64,000 nt of DNA from Benincasa hispida (GCF_009727055.1 NC_052350.1:39694757-39758756); one strand, 5' to 3'. Counted from the stretch's first letter, positions 1 through 12,784 are shown. Program-made: numbers and translations. Notes: generated from the letters alone by a model not told the origin.

Positions 1-590
1 ATCTCACCGCCATCAGCTCCATTCGTCAAATCCGTTCATAGAGGTGTTGGCATTCAGATTTACGGTCATCTCGTCGCTGGCGTTCAAATCTGCAGTCATG
101 CAGTCATATTTAAGGTTCACCTTGTCGCGGGCGTTAGATTTGTGGTCAACTCGTCTCGCTCGTGCGGTCAAATCTGCGGTTAGCTCATCGCCGACGTTTA
201 GATCTACGGTCATGTAGTCATATGGTCAGATCTAAGGTTCACCTCTTTGTTAGCGTCAGATCTGCAGTCAGCTCGTCTTGCTCGTGCCGTCAGATTTGCG
301 GTCACCGACACTTGTGCAGCTCTAAACATCTCGCTCGTGCAATCAGATATGAGGTTCACCTCGTCACTGGCGTTAGATCTGAAGATTTGATCATGGGTTT
401 TTCAGAATCGATCGTCTATTTGCCCGATCTACTCGTGGGTCTTCAAATCTAGTCGTGCAAGTTCGTGTTTCAGATTTGTTCCAATCTTCGAGTTCCGGGT
501 CAGATCCGTTCAAGCTTGTGGATTGAGTGAAGCTCTTCACATTTTTTGTGTGGGTTGGTTGAGTTGTTTGCTTGCTCCAAAGGTAAAATT
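1..590 (+). repeat. Degenerate ~120-bp tandem repeat and putative leader exon
   Basis: A GC-richer stretch of related units. The phrase aggttcacc recurs at 113, 235 and 352, each time followed about 20 bases later by a 'gcgttagatctg'-like string, and shorter 'cgtcagatctgcggtca' motifs lie between. The units are too diverged for a recent array. The block ends at 'ctccaaag|gtaaaatttt' near 583-592, which reads as a plant 5' splice donor, after which the sequence turns AT-rich like an intron. I read it as the transcribed leader of the CACTA-like element whose end lies at 2532. No convincing open frame crosses it. Confidence 0.5.
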
Positions 591-2200
591 TTCGTTTTAT
601 ATTTATTTTCAATTTAGTAATTTAAAGTTATTTCATTCACTTTGTTTTTATTCCAATGATTAAGCTTTTTGAGATTTTGAAATGTTGGAATAAAATTAGT
701 TCAAGAATATGTGCTTGTTTGATAGTCTTGCATGGTGTGGTTCAAGTGTATATTATAACTTTTAAAAATATATATATATATATTATACCCTTTAATATTT
801 TATTTGTTCTTTCGATTTTATTTTATAATTTAATATAAACAAATTTAGATATTGTTTTTTATTATGGTTCATAGGATTTGGAAGTGTTGAAATGAAAATT
901 AGTTCAAGAATATGAACTTGTTTGATGGTCTTGTTTTCATCTTTTTATTTGGTGTTTAATGTGCTTATAGAATATTTTCTTGGGTTGTATTTTGATCTTG
1001 AGACTATTTTATTTATATTTTGTTTTGCTTGTCTCATGTTGATATAAACAAATTTAGGTCTTATTATTGATTATTGTTAAGTTCACAAGCTTAAGATTAC
1101 CTAATTTTCCTTGTTCTTGCTTGTCTCCATGAAATTCTTTTAAATATTACCTATATTCAATTTTTATATTGATTATCTGCTTTCTGATGATGTGTATTAG
1201 TTAACTAATTTAAAACTAAAATTAAATTCTTGGATTTGAAAGCTTTTGAGGTAGTTATCTAGATACATGTGTGTATATGCTTCATGCATTTAAGACTTGG
1301 GTGGGAGCAGTCAATAAAATGATAGAATTTAGGTGGGGGTTCCAAAGTTCCATGTTTGGTTTTAATCAAATTTGAGTGTGGTCACATTTTATTCTTTTGG
1401 CTAAGGTTTCTTTACTTAGAAATGTTATGACTCTCCAATTTGTACTCATATATTGCAATTTGTGCTCAAACTATTACGTAGTTAGTTTAAATATTATAGT
1501 TTTCTAGAAACTCTGGTAGTTTTGTTGAGAGAAGATTGTTATTTGAATATTGTGTTAGAAGTGCATTTCTTTGAACATGTCTCGAAGTAAAATTTTTTGA
1601 TATTGTTGTATAGTGATGTTATGCTGCCAAATTTTTTTTAAAGAATAGGAGTTATTAAAATTAATTACAGGTTAACATATGGTAATCTTTCCTAGGTGCT
1701 TTCTGTTCTTGATTCAAGATTTCATTGAAATTAACCTAGTTGGAGGGTGTGTTTCATAGAAGGTTTTACTTTTAAGATACTTTACAAAGTGTTATAATCA
1801 TTTTCTTGTGCAGGTATCTTTATGATCTTTGGGTTTGAAAGTGCATTACAAATTGATCAACTATGATGCATTTTCCAATTCTTTGTTACGTTCATCAATT
1901 TCTGGCAAATGTATTGAACTCAACTTTGTTAATGGCTGTTGTGATTGTTTGGTCAAATTGATACAACAATTTGTGCATGTGTTTTATTTCCTTTGTTAAC
2001 TAGTTTTATTTCCTTTTTCCAATAAGTTAGTTAATTTTTGTGTTTGTTGAAATCATAATATATAAAACCAATTAAGATTTTATTTTGTATATATAGAGGT
2101 AAGAGAAATATTATTGTTTAAAAATAATATATTATTTATTTGCACGTGCTTAAGCAGAAAATATATAAGTATTTTTTGTTAATATCAGTTTTTAACTCTT
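591..2200. other. AT-rich stretch, probable transposon intron or interior
   Basis: No open frame with recognisable protein similarity. The texture (T-rich, short frames, a possible acceptor 'ttgtgcag' near 1806-1813) suits intron sequence following the donor near 590. It lies between the repeat leader and the CACTA-type end, so it is probably interior to the same element. The assignment rests on position only. Confidence 0.3.
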
Positions 2201-2204
2201 TGAT

Positions 2205-2532
2205 CGACATTAAAAATGGATTGGAAATTTTAGAAAAAAAATGAGGCATTAAAAAAATATCGGACATTTATTGAAAAAATTGGTAAAACATCGATATAGA
2301 AGATGGTGTACAATGTTGGTTTTCTACTGACAATGAAGATGGTGTACAATGTTAGCTTTCAACAGACATCGAAGAATATTGGCATTGAAATTTCAATCAG
2401 TTATAATGTCGATTTAAAACCGACATTAAAGATATTTTATAACACGATCTTCGATGTCAATTTTCAACTGACATTATACCCCTATATTGTCAGTTTTAAA
2501 CCGACATTAAAGCTCAGTTTTGTAGTAGTCTG
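2205..2532. mobile_element. CACTA-like element end with palindromic subterminal repeats
   Basis: The segment has several copies of a short subterminal motif, 'aaaccgacattaaag', in both orientations (for example 2420-2440 and 2493-2512), often as near palindromes of the form gtc-gttttaaac-gac. It stops at 'cagttttgtagtagtc'. The reverse complement begins ctactacaaaactg, one degenerate base from the cactacaa start of plant CACTA transposons. Multiple subterminal repeats next to such a terminus are the hallmark of the superfamily. The other end is outside the window and no transposase is visible. Confidence 0.6.
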
Positions 2533-3190
2533 AACGTCAATTTTGAGATTTGTTGGACATTTTTTCATGGATTTATAAAATTTTCACATATGTTCTTGAA
2601 ATTTTCTGATTTCCTCTTATTTTCTATTCTTTGCTTGAATATATAGGATGAGCATGCTAAGTATATTGCATTGATAACTTAATCACATATACTTGTATGT
2701 TTGTTCACCCACATTATACATGTTCTAGTTATTCATAATTGTAATAATAACATGCTTAATTTTTGTAGCAAATAGGTTTCAGTTGTAATTATGATTCGAC
2801 TTCTAACGTCTCTAGGGTCACCCAGTAACAAAAGATAACGAAACCTAAGGAATGGAAATGTGTTAAGCTAGATTTGACCAATGTAGTATAATGTTCTAGT
2901 CAATCCATGAGCTTAATGCGATTAATTAAGTAGACTTGCATGACAATACATAATTAATTAATTTATCATTTTCTCTCTCTCAATCTATCGTACTTTTCAC
3001 ACTTTAAATTCTTGCATTTAGTTTTCCTCTCAACCAAAACCACAACCTCCCGTTTTTACTGCTTTCCAAAGACCAATTTAGCTTAGAGAGATTTTATTTT
3101 AGGCTCCATGTGGTTTGATCCGGTCTTTCTATAGATACTACTAGTTAGTTGAGATTCTAGATCGTTATTCTATAAATGTTATTTTATCGA
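2533..3190. other. Unassigned AT-rich spacer
   Basis: Low-complexity AT-rich DNA between the CACTA end and the truncated copia remnant. I see no gene, RNA or clear repeat boundary. Confidence 0.3.
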
Positions 3191-3199
3191 TAGAAGGTC

Positions 3200-5203
3200 T
3201 CGACAACCTTCCCGTCCATCAATATTTCTCATGGACTATCACAAAACATTGGTCTTTCGAGAAACTAACTTTTAGGCCTTGATCACTTAAGTGACTAAGA
3301 TTGATGAAATTTGTTGTTAAACCTTCCACAAGCATGACATCTTGGATACAAAGAAATCTAGGAAATTGGAGTTGATAATGCTGATGAGGTTTACCAAGAA
3401 TCTTTTCTTTTGTCCCCATCACCAAATGTGACATGATTAGATTTACAAGACTGTAGATTCATTATAAAGGACTTCTCACCTATAATATGCCTAGGCATCC
3501 ATTGTCAAATTACCAATCATCTTTTATGGAGGATCGCAAAGATGTAAATACGACATTACATTACTCTCCTGTTTTTACACGCCACTCTTGTTTTGACATA
3601 GAGGATGCAAGCCTTTGAACATTACCAGGATAAATTGTTACAAAAGCCAAACAATTTAAAACAATAAGGCCTAATGTGCCCCTTTTTTTTTATCACATTG
3701 ATGGCAAATCCATACCCTCTCGGTTTGTTTTACAAACTTCTGAGAGGATGTTTGTGTAGATATTGAGGACACATGTACTGACTTCTGCTTCTAATCACAC
3801 CCAGTTGTAATATTTTGTTTCTCCTTAAATATAGATTGATCATTAAATCTTTTCTTTATTCTGGAGTATCCAAGTTTTGTTAGATCATAAAATTTATTAC
3901 CTTGAGACAAAATCCAATCAAGATCATTTGTCTCTGAGTTCAACATCTTTATGGATTTATGCACAAATTCTAGTTCACTCTTAGCATTGTTCGGCTCACA
4001 TTTAAGCTCAAAGATAGTGGTAATGAGGCTATGATTGTCAACAAGAAAAGTTTTAATTCTTTTTTTTTCTGAACATCCAAGACGTTTATATCCTCATGCC
4101 ATTGTTGATGTAAAATACAGTAAGACCTTTCAATCGATTCAGGCATATTTTCTTCTTCATCACTTCTGTCATTACATTCTTTTTCCTGACTTTTTCTCAA
4201 ATGAATGTCCTTTATAATATGGCTAACAAAGGCTCTGACATCTTCTTCAGATTCACTGCTATCTGCAGAGTCTTCATTAAACAAAGTCAACACACAACTC
4301 TTATTCAACCATTTGAGGTAATTTGGACATTCAGACTAATAATGACCATATCTTTCACATTCCCTGTAACGAAAGACTTTTCCTTTATTCTGGCCAATAT
4401 TGCTTGCTTTATCAACATCCATCTGCTGATTTTGAGATCTGTATGGATTTGAAGATGTGCTTCCACTTTCTTTAACATGTCAAGGTGCATAATTCCCATA
4501 TTTATTTTCAGAGCACTTCATAACCCTGTGAAATTATTTAGACAACAAAGATCCTGAATCTACAAGAGATTCTTCCGACTCTCCAACTTTTTCTTTAGGC
4601 TGATCATTTACAGATGATTAGAGTGTAGTACCTTTGTTTCTCGTCCCTTTTCCCATTTAAAGTCGTCCTCAGTGTAAGTAAGGACCCAAACAATTCATCA
4701 ACCTTCATTGTTCTAATATCTTGTGTTTCTTCAATTAATGTCACTCATAGCAAACTTTTATGGCAAAGATTTGAGAACTTTTCTAACCAGCTGCTCGTTT
4801 GACATCTTCTAATCGATTCATTTGTTATATCAAGCAGACAAACTTTAAATTTAGCAATCAATTCATCTTCAAACATTCTCAAACTTTTGAACTTTGTAGT
4901 CAAAAATTGAAGTTTGGACATTTTGATTTAAGAAGTTTCTTCATGTGTAACAACCAAAATGTCTCAAGCTTCCTTAGCAGAGATACATGTGTTAATTAGA
5001 TGAAAGATATTTCTGTCCACGTCGTTGAAGATGACATTGAGGGCACAAGAATTTCTTAAGAATGATTCGTCCTCAACTTCAATCCATTCGGCTTCAAGCT
5101 TAGGTGCATTCCCGACATCAAGCGCAACAAGCTGAAGAGGAATCCGACCAAACACAGAAGCTTTCCAAGTCTTGTAATCTATAAACTTCAAGAAGAATGT
5201 CAT
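3200..5203 (-). pseudogene. Decayed Ty1/copia gag and start of pol (SIRE/Tork type)
   Basis: Reading on the minus strand, 5203-4964 encodes a typical copia Gag start: a 'FLKFIDYKTWKA' segment and 'ALNVIFNDVDRNIFHLINTC', as in plant Gag (UBN2-type) proteins. Near 4390-4320 a zinc-knuckle-like run, C-x2-C then G-H-Y and ECPN, can be followed only across a frame change and a stop. At 4308-3970 an acidic Gag tail follows. At 3434-3219 there is a GAG-pre-integrase-like segment with 'LSHLSDQGLKVSFSK'. Stops and frameshifts throughout make it dead. It ends near 3190 without integrase or reverse transcriptase, so it is also truncated. Its primer site and LTR lie directly upstream at 5328-5900. Confidence 0.8.
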
Positions 5204-5327
5204 TTTAATCTTTCAATATGAATAGTTTTATCCATCCAACACCAGGGGACGTGTGGTAGATCCACCTTCTTTGGTTCCTTCCATTTGAAGAAATATGGAT
5301 TGAAACTCTATAAGTAATTGGGACCTA

Positions 5328-5338
5328 CTCTGATACCA
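5328..5338 (-). other. Copia primer-binding site (initiator tRNA-Met type)
   Basis: The minus strand reads TGGTATCAGAG, matching the complement of the 3' end of plant initiator tRNA-Met used by most copia elements. It lies two bases inside the LTR edge (plus-strand 5341, TG on plus = CA on minus) and upstream of the gag remnant, the correct order for a minus-strand element. Confidence 0.8.
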
Positions 5339-5340
5339 AT

Positions 5341-5890
5341 TGAAATAAAGGTTATCTAACACACAACAAAACTTGTTGCACACAATGTTACAACAATTCC
5401 AAGAAACATCAAAGACAAACATATAAAATATAAAAGGACAAAACACAGAGTTTGCTAACCCAGTTCGATGCAATACTACCTACGTCTGGGTGGAGTGTGC
5501 ATATGAAAGATATTTTCATTAATATCAAAACAAGTAATTTCAACGTTGTAAATATTTATAATTGAACAAAAATTATAGTGACATACAAAAAGCCTAAGTT
5601 AGTGTATGATCACTTAGGCTCCCTTTAAGTGTGGGACTTCCTCTCAATTAAACTTAGGCTACCCCTAAGTGTGAGAATGTTAATTACGATCATTTAGGCT
5701 CTCTTTAAGTGCGAGACTCCATCTTAATAAACCTTCGGCTCCCTCCAAGTGTAAGACTCCCTCTCACAAATAATTTTTTCTTCCCATCTTCAAATAAAGA
5801 CCATTCCACTTGATAAACTTAGATTTCCTCTAAGTTTGAGAATCCCTTCTCAAAAACGAATAAAGCATAAAGACAATCTAGAGAAACCCC
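5341..5890 (-). mobile_element. 5' LTR of the decayed copia element
   Basis: The LTR begins beside the primer site. It carries a 'cccagttcgatgcaatac' segment and the repeated phrase 'cttaggctccctttaagtg' (variants near 5614, 5650, 5697 and 5730). Both resemble, in opposite orientation, the LTR-like stretch at 20870-21520. The outer edge is not exact because no second LTR or TSD could be found; 5890 is approximate. Confidence 0.6.
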
Positions 5891-5899
5891 TCAAGATCT

Positions 5900-6940
5900 A
5901 CATACTTCTTACTTCATAATCACTACGATTGTCACACTTGTAGTTTACAGAAAACAAACGAGACAATGATACAATAATTCTTCAAATCGACCTCCTGAAA
6001 TGAGTACAACAACCTCTTACATATGCACAGTGGAGGAGGAGGAAACAGACCCATTACACAATCTACAAAGCCCAAAGAAGGAGAATATCTTCAAGAATAA
6101 TTTGTAGAATTTTTCAAACAAGGAAAATATTTTCAGCAGAATAAAAAATCCATGGGACAACTTGTAAGACATCTCGAGGAAAAACTGGCAAAACATCTTG
6201 AGGGACAAATGGCACTCGTATTACAAGACTGCTGTCGTACTGGTTGATGAAATAATATGTTTGGAGAACTTTGTGAGTTTGATATTAAAGGAAGCTTTAT
6301 TGGATGCATCTCTTTCTTCAATACAATTTTTTGTCTTATTTGACTATGGTATGAATGACATTCAAATTGTGCTTGAAATTTATGAAGAAAAGAATGTTAC
6401 TTGATTTATGAATTTAATTAAAGAACATTTTCCCATTGTTGTTAGTAGTACTTCTATTTGATTGTTGACACAAGTCTATCGTCAGTGATTGGAGTTATCA
6501 CTAATACAAAAAGACAAAATCAGGTATACATAAAAGAAAGTATCATCACTAGGAAGTATATACTAATAGCTTCAATTCTTGATAGACTTCTAGATTTTGG
6601 CACATATAAAAGAATATCAACTGTTGAGTCCTTGAACCTTTACTCAATATAAAGCACAAAGGCACGTAACTTAGAAAGATTCAACAAGCAATCGAACATT
6701 TTTCTATATTACAAATACCAAATATGAAGTTTATCACTGGAAATTTCTATCATTGATAGTTGGACTTGAACACATATAAAAGAATATCAACGGTTGAGTC
6801 CTCGGCTAATATACAAAGAATATCAACATATCAACTTCAGCACATATATGAATTCTCTATAAATCATTGATACTTTACAAATAATAACAACTTTAGCACA
6901 TATAAAAGGATATCAACAGCTTGATATTCGCAAGTCCTTC
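5900..6940. repeat. Unassigned stretch with short dispersed direct repeats
   Basis: No recognisable gene; small open frames at 6017-6404 match nothing I know. The unit 'cacatataaaagaatatcaa' recurs at 6601 and 6771, with degenerate copies at 6841 and 6898, each followed by related text such as 'ttgagtcct'. Irregular spacing (170, 70, 57) suggests decayed amplification rather than a regular satellite. Confidence 0.45.
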
Positions 6941-6949
6941 ACATTCTCC

Positions 6950-7400
6950 CATATCGAATTTAACTCAAACATTTATGCATTTTTTAACAGGTTGGATTCT
7001 CCTTTTTATTTAGAATTTCTAAATTTTTCCCATTAATACCATTTGTATGTCGTATCTCTAGAAAAAAAAACCATTTTTATGGGATTTTTCCCATTAATAC
7101 CATTTGTATGTCGTGTCTCTTTCATTCTCTCACCTTGTTTGACTCATCTACTAGATATAATAATATATAATAAAATAAATAAATATTAATATATATATAT
7201 AAATAAATAAATAATAAAAAGTAAATAAAATAATAAATAATGGATTTCTCCACTTTCTCCAATTGGATTGATGGACAATGTGTCTTTCAAAACCCACTTA
7301 GTAAGAGGTGGATTACATTGTGTAATCTTGAGAGAACACCTAATTTAATATATTTATAATACTCCCGCTTAAATTCTCATCAGTGAAGAAAAAAGTGTAT
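6950..7400 (-). mobile_element. Copia 3' LTR remnant with internal 61-bp duplication
   Basis: It lies immediately 3' (on the minus strand) of the copia RNase H remnant and a purine tract. On the minus strand a TG-start candidate, TGTTCTCTCAAGATTACAC, occurs near 7344. At 7024-7115 the string 'cccattaataccatttgta' occurs twice, 61 bases apart. The outer edge is unknown. Confidence 0.5.
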
Positions 7401-7442
7401 ATATTTCATATAATCTGATACTCTTAAAAAGTATATTTACTC

Positions 7443-7690
7443 CCCCTCATTGAAACATCACTTAAGATCTCTTAGTCATTGCATTCCAAATTGTGCACCA
7501 GTTTTTTCAAAGGATGCAATAGATAATGCTTTTGTAAATAAGTCTGCCAGATTATCTTTCGATAAATTTGTGGTAAAGTGGTGCCGCCATTTTCTTCAAG
7601 ATCATGAGCGTAGAAAATCATCAATGAAATATGTTTTGTTCTATCTTGTTGCATTGTTTGTATGCATCTGTCGTGAACTACACTAGAATG
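7443..7690 (-). pseudogene. Copia RNase H C-terminus remnant with polypurine tract
   Basis: On the minus strand one frame reads DNLADLFTKALSIASFEK, then a degenerate 'GAQFGMQ-LRDLK'. This is the highly characteristic end of plant copia RNase H (family form: ADLFTKALP..F..L...IGMRRL). Right after it the minus strand shows 'aatgagggggagta', a good polypurine tract preceding the 3' LTR. In-frame stops show it is dead, and the rest of pol is absent upstream (beyond 7830). Confidence 0.75.
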
Positions 7691-7829
7691 TCTATGTGTT
7701 GAACTTATTATGCGCCCAATTGTAGTAATCATGCACTTGTCACAACTTTTCTTATAGTTCACCAAGTATAAACAAACTACAAGTTTCTCAGTGTGAGCCG
7801 AGGTCGAACTCATGGATTTGTATTATGAA

Positions 7830-9180
7830 TTTTGGAAACTATGTGAATGCGGCAAGAACTAAGATAATTATAGGAGAGTAAAAAAATCATGCGATTAAAT
7901 AAATCTATGCAATGAAAGTATCTAAACAAGCAAGGAATATTTCGAGTTTCGTTCTGTTAAAATTAAGATAGACAACAACTTTAACATATGTAAAATATAT
8001 AGAGAAGGTAGGGTTTGGGGGAAATCAATGTCACATCCCTGAGTTTAACTTTTAAGGCTAATCCTGGTTTGTAACATCTGTTCATCGCATACCTTTCGGC
8101 AGCCAGCTACACTTGTCATATTTCTATGATGCGTGAGTGATGTTAGATTGAGCATAAGGTTACTTCTATCTCTAGAAATACTTTTTACTTTGTTTAGTGA
8201 GATCCGCAACTACTGACCCACCCGGGTAGTTAGTCATTGCTACTTGACTCAATGAGTGATCATAGGAAAACATTTAAATAATCATACACTAAGCATACAG
8301 AGTTAACATATAAAGGTTCGATTTAGTTCATAACATTAATCTTCGTCCTTACCCCATGAAGATTAACTACTCATGGTAAATGAGAAGGCCAAGGTAAAGA
8401 TAGAGAAGATGATGAAAGTAGACATGATGATATATTTAGATATAAATAGAGTAGTTGTTTATAAAATGAATAATCTCCTAAATCAAAATGCAATACAACA
8501 ATAAGCAAGAGTAAAGAAATAAAGGAAATAACAGTTGTTAGCAATTTCTCGCTTCCAACAGATGTATGTTAAGATTGCTCGTGATGAGATGGTAGTGTGG
8601 AGTGGAGAAGGCTCTCTCAGACCCTTGCTCTGGTGAAGTTCCAATGATGAATTGGGGGATGGAAGTTCTTAGAAAAATTCTTTGTGTTCTCTCTTTACTT
8701 GTGGTGCAAGTATCGAGCCTATGGTTTCTCTCAGGCAAAATCTCAACTCTTGAAACTTTTCGTCATGGGCATCAAGACTATATTTATAAAGCAATGTGTT
8801 GACAAACGTTGGGACTCCTGCTCTCATCAAATGTCATCTCTGACGCGGTAGGTAAGGATGTCAGCACTATTATCATGGTCAACATTCTGAAGGTTTCAGC
8901 TGAAGATCTGTTGGCACTGGGTCCGAGATCTCGAGGCATGTGATCAACTATTTGTTCATCGGGTAGAAGATCAGCGTATGCAAATAGATCCTACAGTCAA
9001 CTGTAAAATAAACACTTTGGCACAATTTACTCATGATAATGGTCAGCGGGGGTTTTTAGTGTACTTTAGCGTAAGTATAATATTAATCATGAATTCTTAG
9101 TATAATCAACACATTTTTTGCATATCTACCCTCATTATTCTAAGTAAAAGGCTACGATAACTTGTATCTCTACAAGTTAT
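7830..9180 (-). other. Probable 3' untranslated/LTR region of a gypsy-like element
   Basis: No coding frame recognised. The stretch follows, on the minus strand, the gypsy-type signature at 9183-9235, so it is read as that element's 3' region. No LTR partner or TSD could be identified. A decayed open frame at 8602-8802 has no recognisable similarity. Confidence 0.35.
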
Positions 9181-9182
9181 CA

Positions 9183-9235
9183 CACCCCCAAATTTAGAAT
9201 AATGCTTGTCCTCAAGCATATCTTATACTAAAGAA
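9183..9235 (-). mobile_element. Gypsy (Athila/Tat-like) 3' coding-end signature
   Basis: The minus strand reads 'gcttgaggacaagcatt' then 'ctaaatttgggggtgtga'. A 'GAGGACAAGCA...TTTGGGGG' string is a familiar landmark at the end of the coding region or 3' UTR of plant Athila/Tat-type Ty3/gypsy elements. It identifies the superfamily and the orientation, not an intact gene. Confidence 0.55.
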
Positions 9236-9239
9236 ATTC

Positions 9240-10250
9240 ATACTTACTCTACATTTTGATGTTGGACTGATTAGCATCTCAGAATGTTGTTTACCTGCAC
9301 TCTTTTTTCAAGCCACATTTTTTCCTTGAGCCTAGTCACTTCTTTAAGAAAATATTTTCTTAATTTGAATCCGACAAACCTTCACTTAAAGACCTTTTTC
9401 TCATTTCAAACACCTCTTTATCCCCTTTTTTCTTTGTAATGAGGTTGTTTTGAAAAGAAAAGAAGTTTTTAACACTATGAAATTACTTTTTAGATTATAG
9501 GCAAAGCGTTGAACTTGGTTATGCCCTTCGTTATGCCTTGCCCCCGCGAGTGTCATGTGAACATCCAACTACGGTTGCGTGCCAAGTTCAACTCAACTCT
9601 TATCTTGACTACGTTTAACTTTCGCCAGATAGTGGAGTTGTTCTTATTAAATACTACTTACATTGCACTGATCTTTATAACCTACCTTCGTTTTCCAACT
9701 ACGAGCAAGTTTTTTCCACAACTTAAACTCTTATCAGGTTGGATTTTTCCCTTGCGCTGATAGTGGAGCTCCTTATTTGAAATATATATATATATATATA
9801 CATAAAATGATGTATGTAATTGCAGTGTGTAAGTTAAATGCATATGCTCAGACCTCTCCCACCCCCATATTTTTTAGAGTAGCAAGGTCCTCATTGCTTA
9901 AAAAAAATGAAAACAAAATTACTATAAAATTTTGAAAAAGAGGGTTGAGCAAAGCCTTGTGCGCATAAAATTTAAGTCTGTCAAACGATAAGAAAGTTAC
10001 TAAGGCTGAAAGAAGTATGCGACTCGTAGTGAGTGAACTAATGAAGTACATAAGGATCATCACAGATGTTGGTTTATCAACACATAAGAAGACATAGCAT
10101 CAAAATGAATTTCAAAAGGATAAAGGATGAAAATAACAAGGGAATACTTGATAAGGCAGAATAATGAGCACAAATAATCAACAAATTATTTTGATATAAA
10201 AATAGATGCGTTGAATTACAAAAGCAAACGAAACAATAAATAGCGAAAAT
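9240..10250. other. Decayed retroelement interior, no gene recognised
   Basis: Short frames only. A phrase 'gatagtggag' recurs at about 9630 and 9760, and a (TA)n tract lies near 9783-9800. The position between the gypsy-type 3' signature and the proline-rich gag-like frame suggests the interior of one minus-strand non-autonomous element. Confidence 0.3.
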
Positions 10251-10257
10251 CAAACTC

Positions 10258-10938
10258 CTAAATAACACTCTCAAATTTACTACTACATCGGAGGGTCATC
10301 ATCTCTTTGCTCGGGAGGCACAGGGCTTTGTACATCAGAGAACTGCAATGGTTGGCATAGATGAGGGTAACGGTTGGGCCATGAAGATAGAAAATTAAGA
10401 AGTTAAAGTACTCATAGTTCTGCTCCAATTGAACGTGTTGGAATTGGTGAAGGATGGCGATGTTGCACCGTACATTAATGAGGGATTGGCGAAGGGGCGC
10501 TAACTGAGCTTGGAACTCCTGGGCAATAAAGAGTTTTAGTTCATGAAGGTTGATGGTTGATACAGGTGGTGGTGGTGGATAAGGTGGTGAAGGAATCCAG
10601 TTAGGAGATTGGTGCAGCAAGATTTCCAAATTCTCACCAGTTTCGATTTGGTGCTACCTGGATGGGTCGGCGCCCAAATCAAGCGGGTTTTCAAAGCTGT
10701 CCATAGGATTTAGGGAGAGAGAACTTTCTCAATGGTTGAGAGAGGGAGATTTTTTTGATTAAGGGAAGGTCTGTTGTTGTTTAGTGGAAATTTGGTCGTC
10801 TGGATCAGTAGGAGAAGGAAGCAAGCTAAGATTATCGAGCAAATAGAGCAGAAGCAGCAAGGGTTCTTGGGGCCTGAACGATGACAGAGTGTGTAACTGT
10901 TCTTCAAGATTATGATGCTTAATGCTAGTTCTGGCCAT
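10258..10938 (-). pseudogene. Proline-rich gag-like ORF, broken
   Basis: Starting at the minus-strand ATG at 10938 the frame begins MARTSIKHHNLEEQ and stops at 10759. A second frame from 10629 to 10258 continues with 'PSPPYPPPPPVS', a coiled stretch 'LKLFIAQEFQAQLAPLRQSL', then an unremarkable tail. The MART start and proline-rich first third resemble gag-like proteins of non-autonomous plant retroelements, but I cannot name the family. It sits just downstream of a minus-strand LTR (about 10955-12784), as a first ORF should. Frame changes indicate decay. Confidence 0.45.
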
Positions 10939-10954
10939 TTCCTTAACTTTTTCA

Positions 10955-12784
10955 TTTGATAACGAAAGCACAAGGATCATCTAAGCATTCGAATTCACTA
11001 TGGCAAAATATAAAGCATGCTCTTGCAGAAAAACAAATGAGTTTCAAGACATACCTCTTATAGAACTTCTTCAAAGCTTCTTCTTCAGCTACTATCTTCT
11101 CCAAATCTTGTTGCAGACCACCTCAAGATCTTCCCAATTATTCTCTTGGTGCTCTAGATTGAGTTGTGGAACTCAAAATAAGCTTGAATCAAGGGATGAA
11201 GGAGAAATGCTTACTGTAGAAATCTAGTTGAAGAACTCTTTCTTCAAACCGAATTTTCTCTCAAATTCTCTATAGATTGCATGCCTTTTTTTTCACTCCA
11301 ATCTCTTCACTATATTGCAGATCAACATGAAAATGAGAGACTTGCATGAGTTACAGCTCATGCTTGGAGAAGGCAAGGCTAGAAAGATGCCATTTGAGTG
11401 AGCAAGTTGAAAGATGGATAATGGACAAACCACATTTTCCATTATGTGTTTTGTTTTTATTTTTTTCAGTTTTATCTCAAAAATAAAAATTTAATTTGAA
11501 AATTCATTTTTATTTTTAAAACTAAAAAATTAATTATTAAATAAAACTTAATTAATTTAATATCAAATATTAAATTAATTTTAACACATATTCATCTTTA
11601 TATATTTAAATCATATTTAAATATATAAATTCTCCTATTCCGTTAATTCTCAAATTAAACATGTAATTATACTTATATAATTACTAATTCCCTTAATTCT
11701 AATTTGAACGTTTCAAATTAACTTATCACGCTAGTTTAGAGCTAGTCCGTTACGAGCTAGTAGGGGGACCTCGCAGACCTACAGATCATGGGTTTCAACG
11801 ATCCGAGATTAATTGGCTAAACTCATTAGACAAGATTAATCTCTAGTCGTTAACTAATAGGTCACTCTACTAAAGCTTATAGTTGCACTCCCTTCACTGT
11901 AGATAAATTATGTTCACATGATTTAACCATAATCAGCAAGTTGATCCTTCACAAGTTGTTCGTAATAACAGCTGGGTCAAATATCTGTTTTATCCCCGAG
12001 ATTACGTCTTATTCCTCATGTCTCTACTAATCCTCTAATGAACAACTGGTTTGTGATCCAATCACTAAACCAAACTCTCTCAGCCTAGTGAGAGGGTGGG
12101 GCCCCTTGTTCAAAACCTGGATTCAGTACTTGAGAGAACTACCTCTCTCCTATCCATAAATCGGGTAGGCGTGAACTTCTTCTTGCACCCTATGACTCCA
12201 GCTATCTATCCGGTCTTACTACTAAAATGGGAGTCTTATTGAGCCGGCGTTGTTGAGCCAACCTTCACCTATGAAAATCTAAGGGCAATCCCGAATAAAA
12301 AGAAGTTCATAGTTAGCTCAGGATTAAGATCGAGTTACCTAGGTCATCTAGGTGAAATAGTCAGTCTTAAACAGTAAACAGCGTTATAAAGTAAGAGTGA
12401 CTTATTTCTTGGTCCTGATCTTATGCAAACTCATTGCATGGGACGCTCCCACTCCTCATGTCATAACATGTACAAATTAGGATCACATCGTATGTAGCAT
12501 TTTACAACTCTTTGTAACAACTACAGAGTAAGCCGCATCCAATGGTGTTACCAGAATAAGGTACCCAACTTTATTCATGTACCATAGATCATTTTGACAA
12601 TTTACTCGAACTTGATTCACTCTTATGTCTCCACATAAAGTTCAAATACTCATACAATAATCATGGGTCTTAGTTTATTAGATTTAGACTTTCATACAAT
12701 TTATGAAATCAATAATAAGTATATTGATTATAGAATATGTTTATCATTTTTCAAATTGCGAGTTTTAGGACATAAAACTCAACA
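10955..12784 (-). mobile_element. LTR of the window's dominant LTR family (copy a)
   Basis: The minus strand starts TGTTGAGTTTTATGTCC at 12784. It shares the family's core words in order: 'ggagacataagagtgaatc', 'ctggtaacaccattgg', 'ttagtggagt'-type text, an AT-rich block and a terminal exon-like segment with a splice-donor-like 'agaggtatgtc' near 11050. The 3' edge is approximate because the primer site is degenerate (a 'ttatcaaatg' near 10950). No TSD found, so it may be the 5' LTR of the element holding the proline-rich ORF. Confidence 0.7.

Noticed and set aside
1..590. CRISPR-like array
   Set aside because: The repeats are long, degenerate and lack uniform spacers; the context is a plant transposon.
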